Shown here: positions 62,639 to 64,000 of the stretch, in pieces | How the letters are laid out: each line of letters starts with the position of its first letter | Position numbering within the stretch: position 1 is the stretch's first letter | Assembly (NCBI GenBank): GCA_029778715.1 | Contig: JAKOPT010000020.1 | Location: forward strand, 1 to 64,000 | DNA from: Actinomycetes bacterium | GTDB lineage: Bacteria > Actinomycetota > Actinomycetes > Actinomycetales > Dermatophilaceae | Direction of reading: 5' to 3' | DNA: 64,000 nucleotides | Program-made: the position numbers and the translations under genes | The notes under the pieces: model-generated | Seen by the model: only the letters and a program-made list of their open reading frames with translations | What the model was told of the DNA's origin: nothing | The model's database searches: none

Positions 62639-64000
62639 ATGGCTGATTTCGACGTCGTTGTCCTCGGTGCTGGTCCTGGCGGGTATGTCGCGGCGATCCG
62701 CGCCTCACAACTGGGCCTCAAGGCCGCGGTCGTCGAGAAGAAGTACTGGGGCGGGGTCTGCCTCAACGTCGGGTGCATCCCCTCCAAGGCCCTGCTCAAG
62801 AACGCCGAGTTGGCGCACCTGCTCACCCACGACAAGAAGAAGTTCGGCATCGAGGGCGACGCGACGATGACCTATCCGCCCACACACGCGCGCAGCCGCG
62901 CGGTGTCGGCGGGCATCGTCAAGGGTGTCCACTTCCTCATGAAGAAGAACAAGATCACCGAAATCGACGGGTGGGGCACCCTCACCGGCCCGCACTCGAT
63001 GACGGTGAGCCTCAACGACGGCGGCTCGCGGGAGGTGACCTTCGACAATCTCATCATCGCCACCGGTGCCGTGACCCGGATGCTGCCCGGCGTCGAGGTG
63101 AGCCAGAACGTCGTCACCTACGAGGAGGCGATCCTCTCCGACCAGTTGCCGGGGTCGGTCGTCATCGCCGGTTCGGGGGCGATAGGGGTCGAGTTCGCCT
63201 ACGTGATGCGCGCCTTCGGGGTGGACGTGACCATCGTGGAGTTCCTCGACCGGATGGTGCCCACCGAGGACGAGGCCGTCTCGAAGGAACTGCTCAAGCA
63301 CTACAAGAAGCTCGGGGTCAAGGTCCTGCTCGGCACCAAGGTCGAGTCCGTCGAGGACACCGGCGCCGGGGTCAAGGTCACCGTGTCGCCCGCCGCCGGG
63401 GGCGAGCAGCAGGTCCTGCACGCCGACCGGCTCCTCTCGGCGATCGGGTTTGCGCCGCGCACCCATGGCTATGGACTGGAGGCCACCGGGGTGGCCCTCA
63501 CCGACCGGGGCGCGATCGCCATCGACGAGTACTGCCGCACCAACGTCCCGGGCGTTTACGCCATCGGGGACTGCACCGCCAAGATGATGCTCGCCCACGT
63601 CGCCGAGGCCCAGGGCGTGGTCGCTGCGGAAACCATCGCCGGCGCCGACACGATGCCCGTCGACTACGACTTCATCCCGCGCGCCACCTACTGCCACCCC
63701 CAGATTGGGTCTTTCGGCTACACCGAGGCGCAGGCCAAGGACAAGGGCTACGACGTCAAGACCGCGACCTTCCCGTTCGCGGCCAACGGCAAGGCCGGCG
63801 GGCTCGGCGAGACCGCCGGGTTCGTCAAGGTGGTCGCCGACGCCACCCACAACGAGATCCTCGGCGCGCACATGATCGGTCCGGATGTCACCGAATTGCT
63901 CCCGGTCCTCACCCTCGCCCAGAAGTGGGACCTGACCGCCGACGAGGTCGCCCGCAACGTCTTCGCTCACCCGACCCTCTCCGAGGCGGTCAAGGAAGCC
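62639..64000 (+). CDS. lpd: Dihydrolipoamide dehydrogenase (3' end outside window)
   Basis: 454 codons visible; about 10 residues are likely missing. E3 of 2-oxoacid dehydrogenases. FAD site [13 protein letters not shown], redox disulfide in CLNVGC (about 41-46), NAD site [22 protein letters not shown], and the interface His/Glu in [12 protein letters not shown] at the very end. The leaderless start and single-gene setting fit the housekeeping lpd of actinobacteria. Confidence 0.95.
   Translation, partial: MADFDVVVLGAGPGGYVAAIRASQLGLKAAVVEKKYWGGVCLNVGCIPSKALLKNAELAHLLTHDKKKFGIEGDATMTYPPTHARSRAVSAGIVKGVHFLMKKNKITEIDGWGTLTGPHSMTVSLNDGGSREVTFDNLIIATGAVTRMLPGVEVSQNVVTYEEAILSDQLPGSVVIAGSGAIGVEFAYVMRAFGVDVTIVEFLDRMVPTEDEAVSKELLKHYKKLGVKVLLGTKVESVEDTGAGVKVTVSPAAGGEQQVLHADRLLSAIGFAPRTHGYGLEATGVALTDRGAIAIDEYCRTNVPGVYAIGDCTAKMMLAHVAEAQGVVAAETIAGADTMPVDYDFIPRATYCHPQIGSFGYTEAQAKDKGYDVKTATFPFAANGKAGGLGETAGFVKVVADATHNEILGAHMIGPDVTELLPVLTLAQKWDLTADEVARNVFAHPTLSEAVKEA

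Overview
The window is high-GC, densely coding chromosomal DNA from an actinomycete. The rRNA operon end, the order tlyA-nadK-recN-steA-steB-pyrG, an mIHF-type integration host factor, a helicase-dead PriA and an FMN riboswitch on a PnuC-family gene all fit Actinomycetota. Gene content fits Micrococcales, perhaps Intrasporangiaceae-like, but genus is only a guess. Nearly all of it is core genome, and about 66 genes are listed.

Layout. 1-545: 3' end of a 23S rRNA gene, a 5S rRNA gene and a terminator. 0.6-15.5 kb: a long co-directional run with a TPR protein, a HAD phosphatase, a phasin/histone-tail-like protein, tlyA, nadK, recN, the septation pair steA-steB, a three-gene lipid-linked-glycan-type module (MraY/WecA-like, MurJ-like, GT4), pyrG and a Nudix hydrolase. 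15.6-22.8 kb: ppk2, a membrane protein, aspS, a HAD hydrolase, a secreted NodB deacetylase (minus), rarA and a vapBC pair (minus). 22.8-32.1 kb: alaS-ruvX-mltG-aroE-aroC-aroK-aroB-efp-nusB. 32.2-42.4 kb: a complete de novo UMP operon pyrR-B-C-carA-carB-pyrK-D-F behind a PyrR-type leader. 42.4-54.3 kb: mihF-gmk-rpoZ-coaBC, a DivIVA-like coiled-coil gene (minus), metK-priA-fmt-rsmB, an SRPBCC gene (minus), rpe and a pentapeptide-repeat gene. 54.4-57.1 kb: FMN riboswitch plus riboflavin transporter gene, hisE-hisG and a PH-like membrane protein. 57.1-60.0 kb: a lower-GC two-gene cassette encoding a two-TM protein and an HEWTH metallopeptidase-like membrane protein. 60.0-64.0 kb: folC, a small L7/L12-like membrane protein, a DUF4233 protein, ndk and a truncated lpd.

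The strongest unexplained signal is a dispersed non-palindromic octamer, GTATGCCG / CGGCATAC. I counted about 75 copies by eye, against roughly 2 expected from base composition. The two orientations are equally frequent, and copies fall in all reading frames and between genes. Inside genes the octamer brings in otherwise rare codons (ATA, TAT, CAT, GCA). Copies are absent from the rRNA end and from the lower-GC cassette, whose surroundings form the longest copy-free stretch (56.9-60.55 kb). This is the behaviour of a DNA-uptake-type or other genome-wide recognition word, and I know of no name for it.

Other points: a palindromic repeat of about 85 bp that is intergenic at 55.5 kb and translated as the CoaC-CoaB linker at 44.2 kb; a recurrent leaderless promoter arrangement (TANNNT, 6-8 nt, RTG); and -10 boxes built from the TAG stop codon of the upstream gene.
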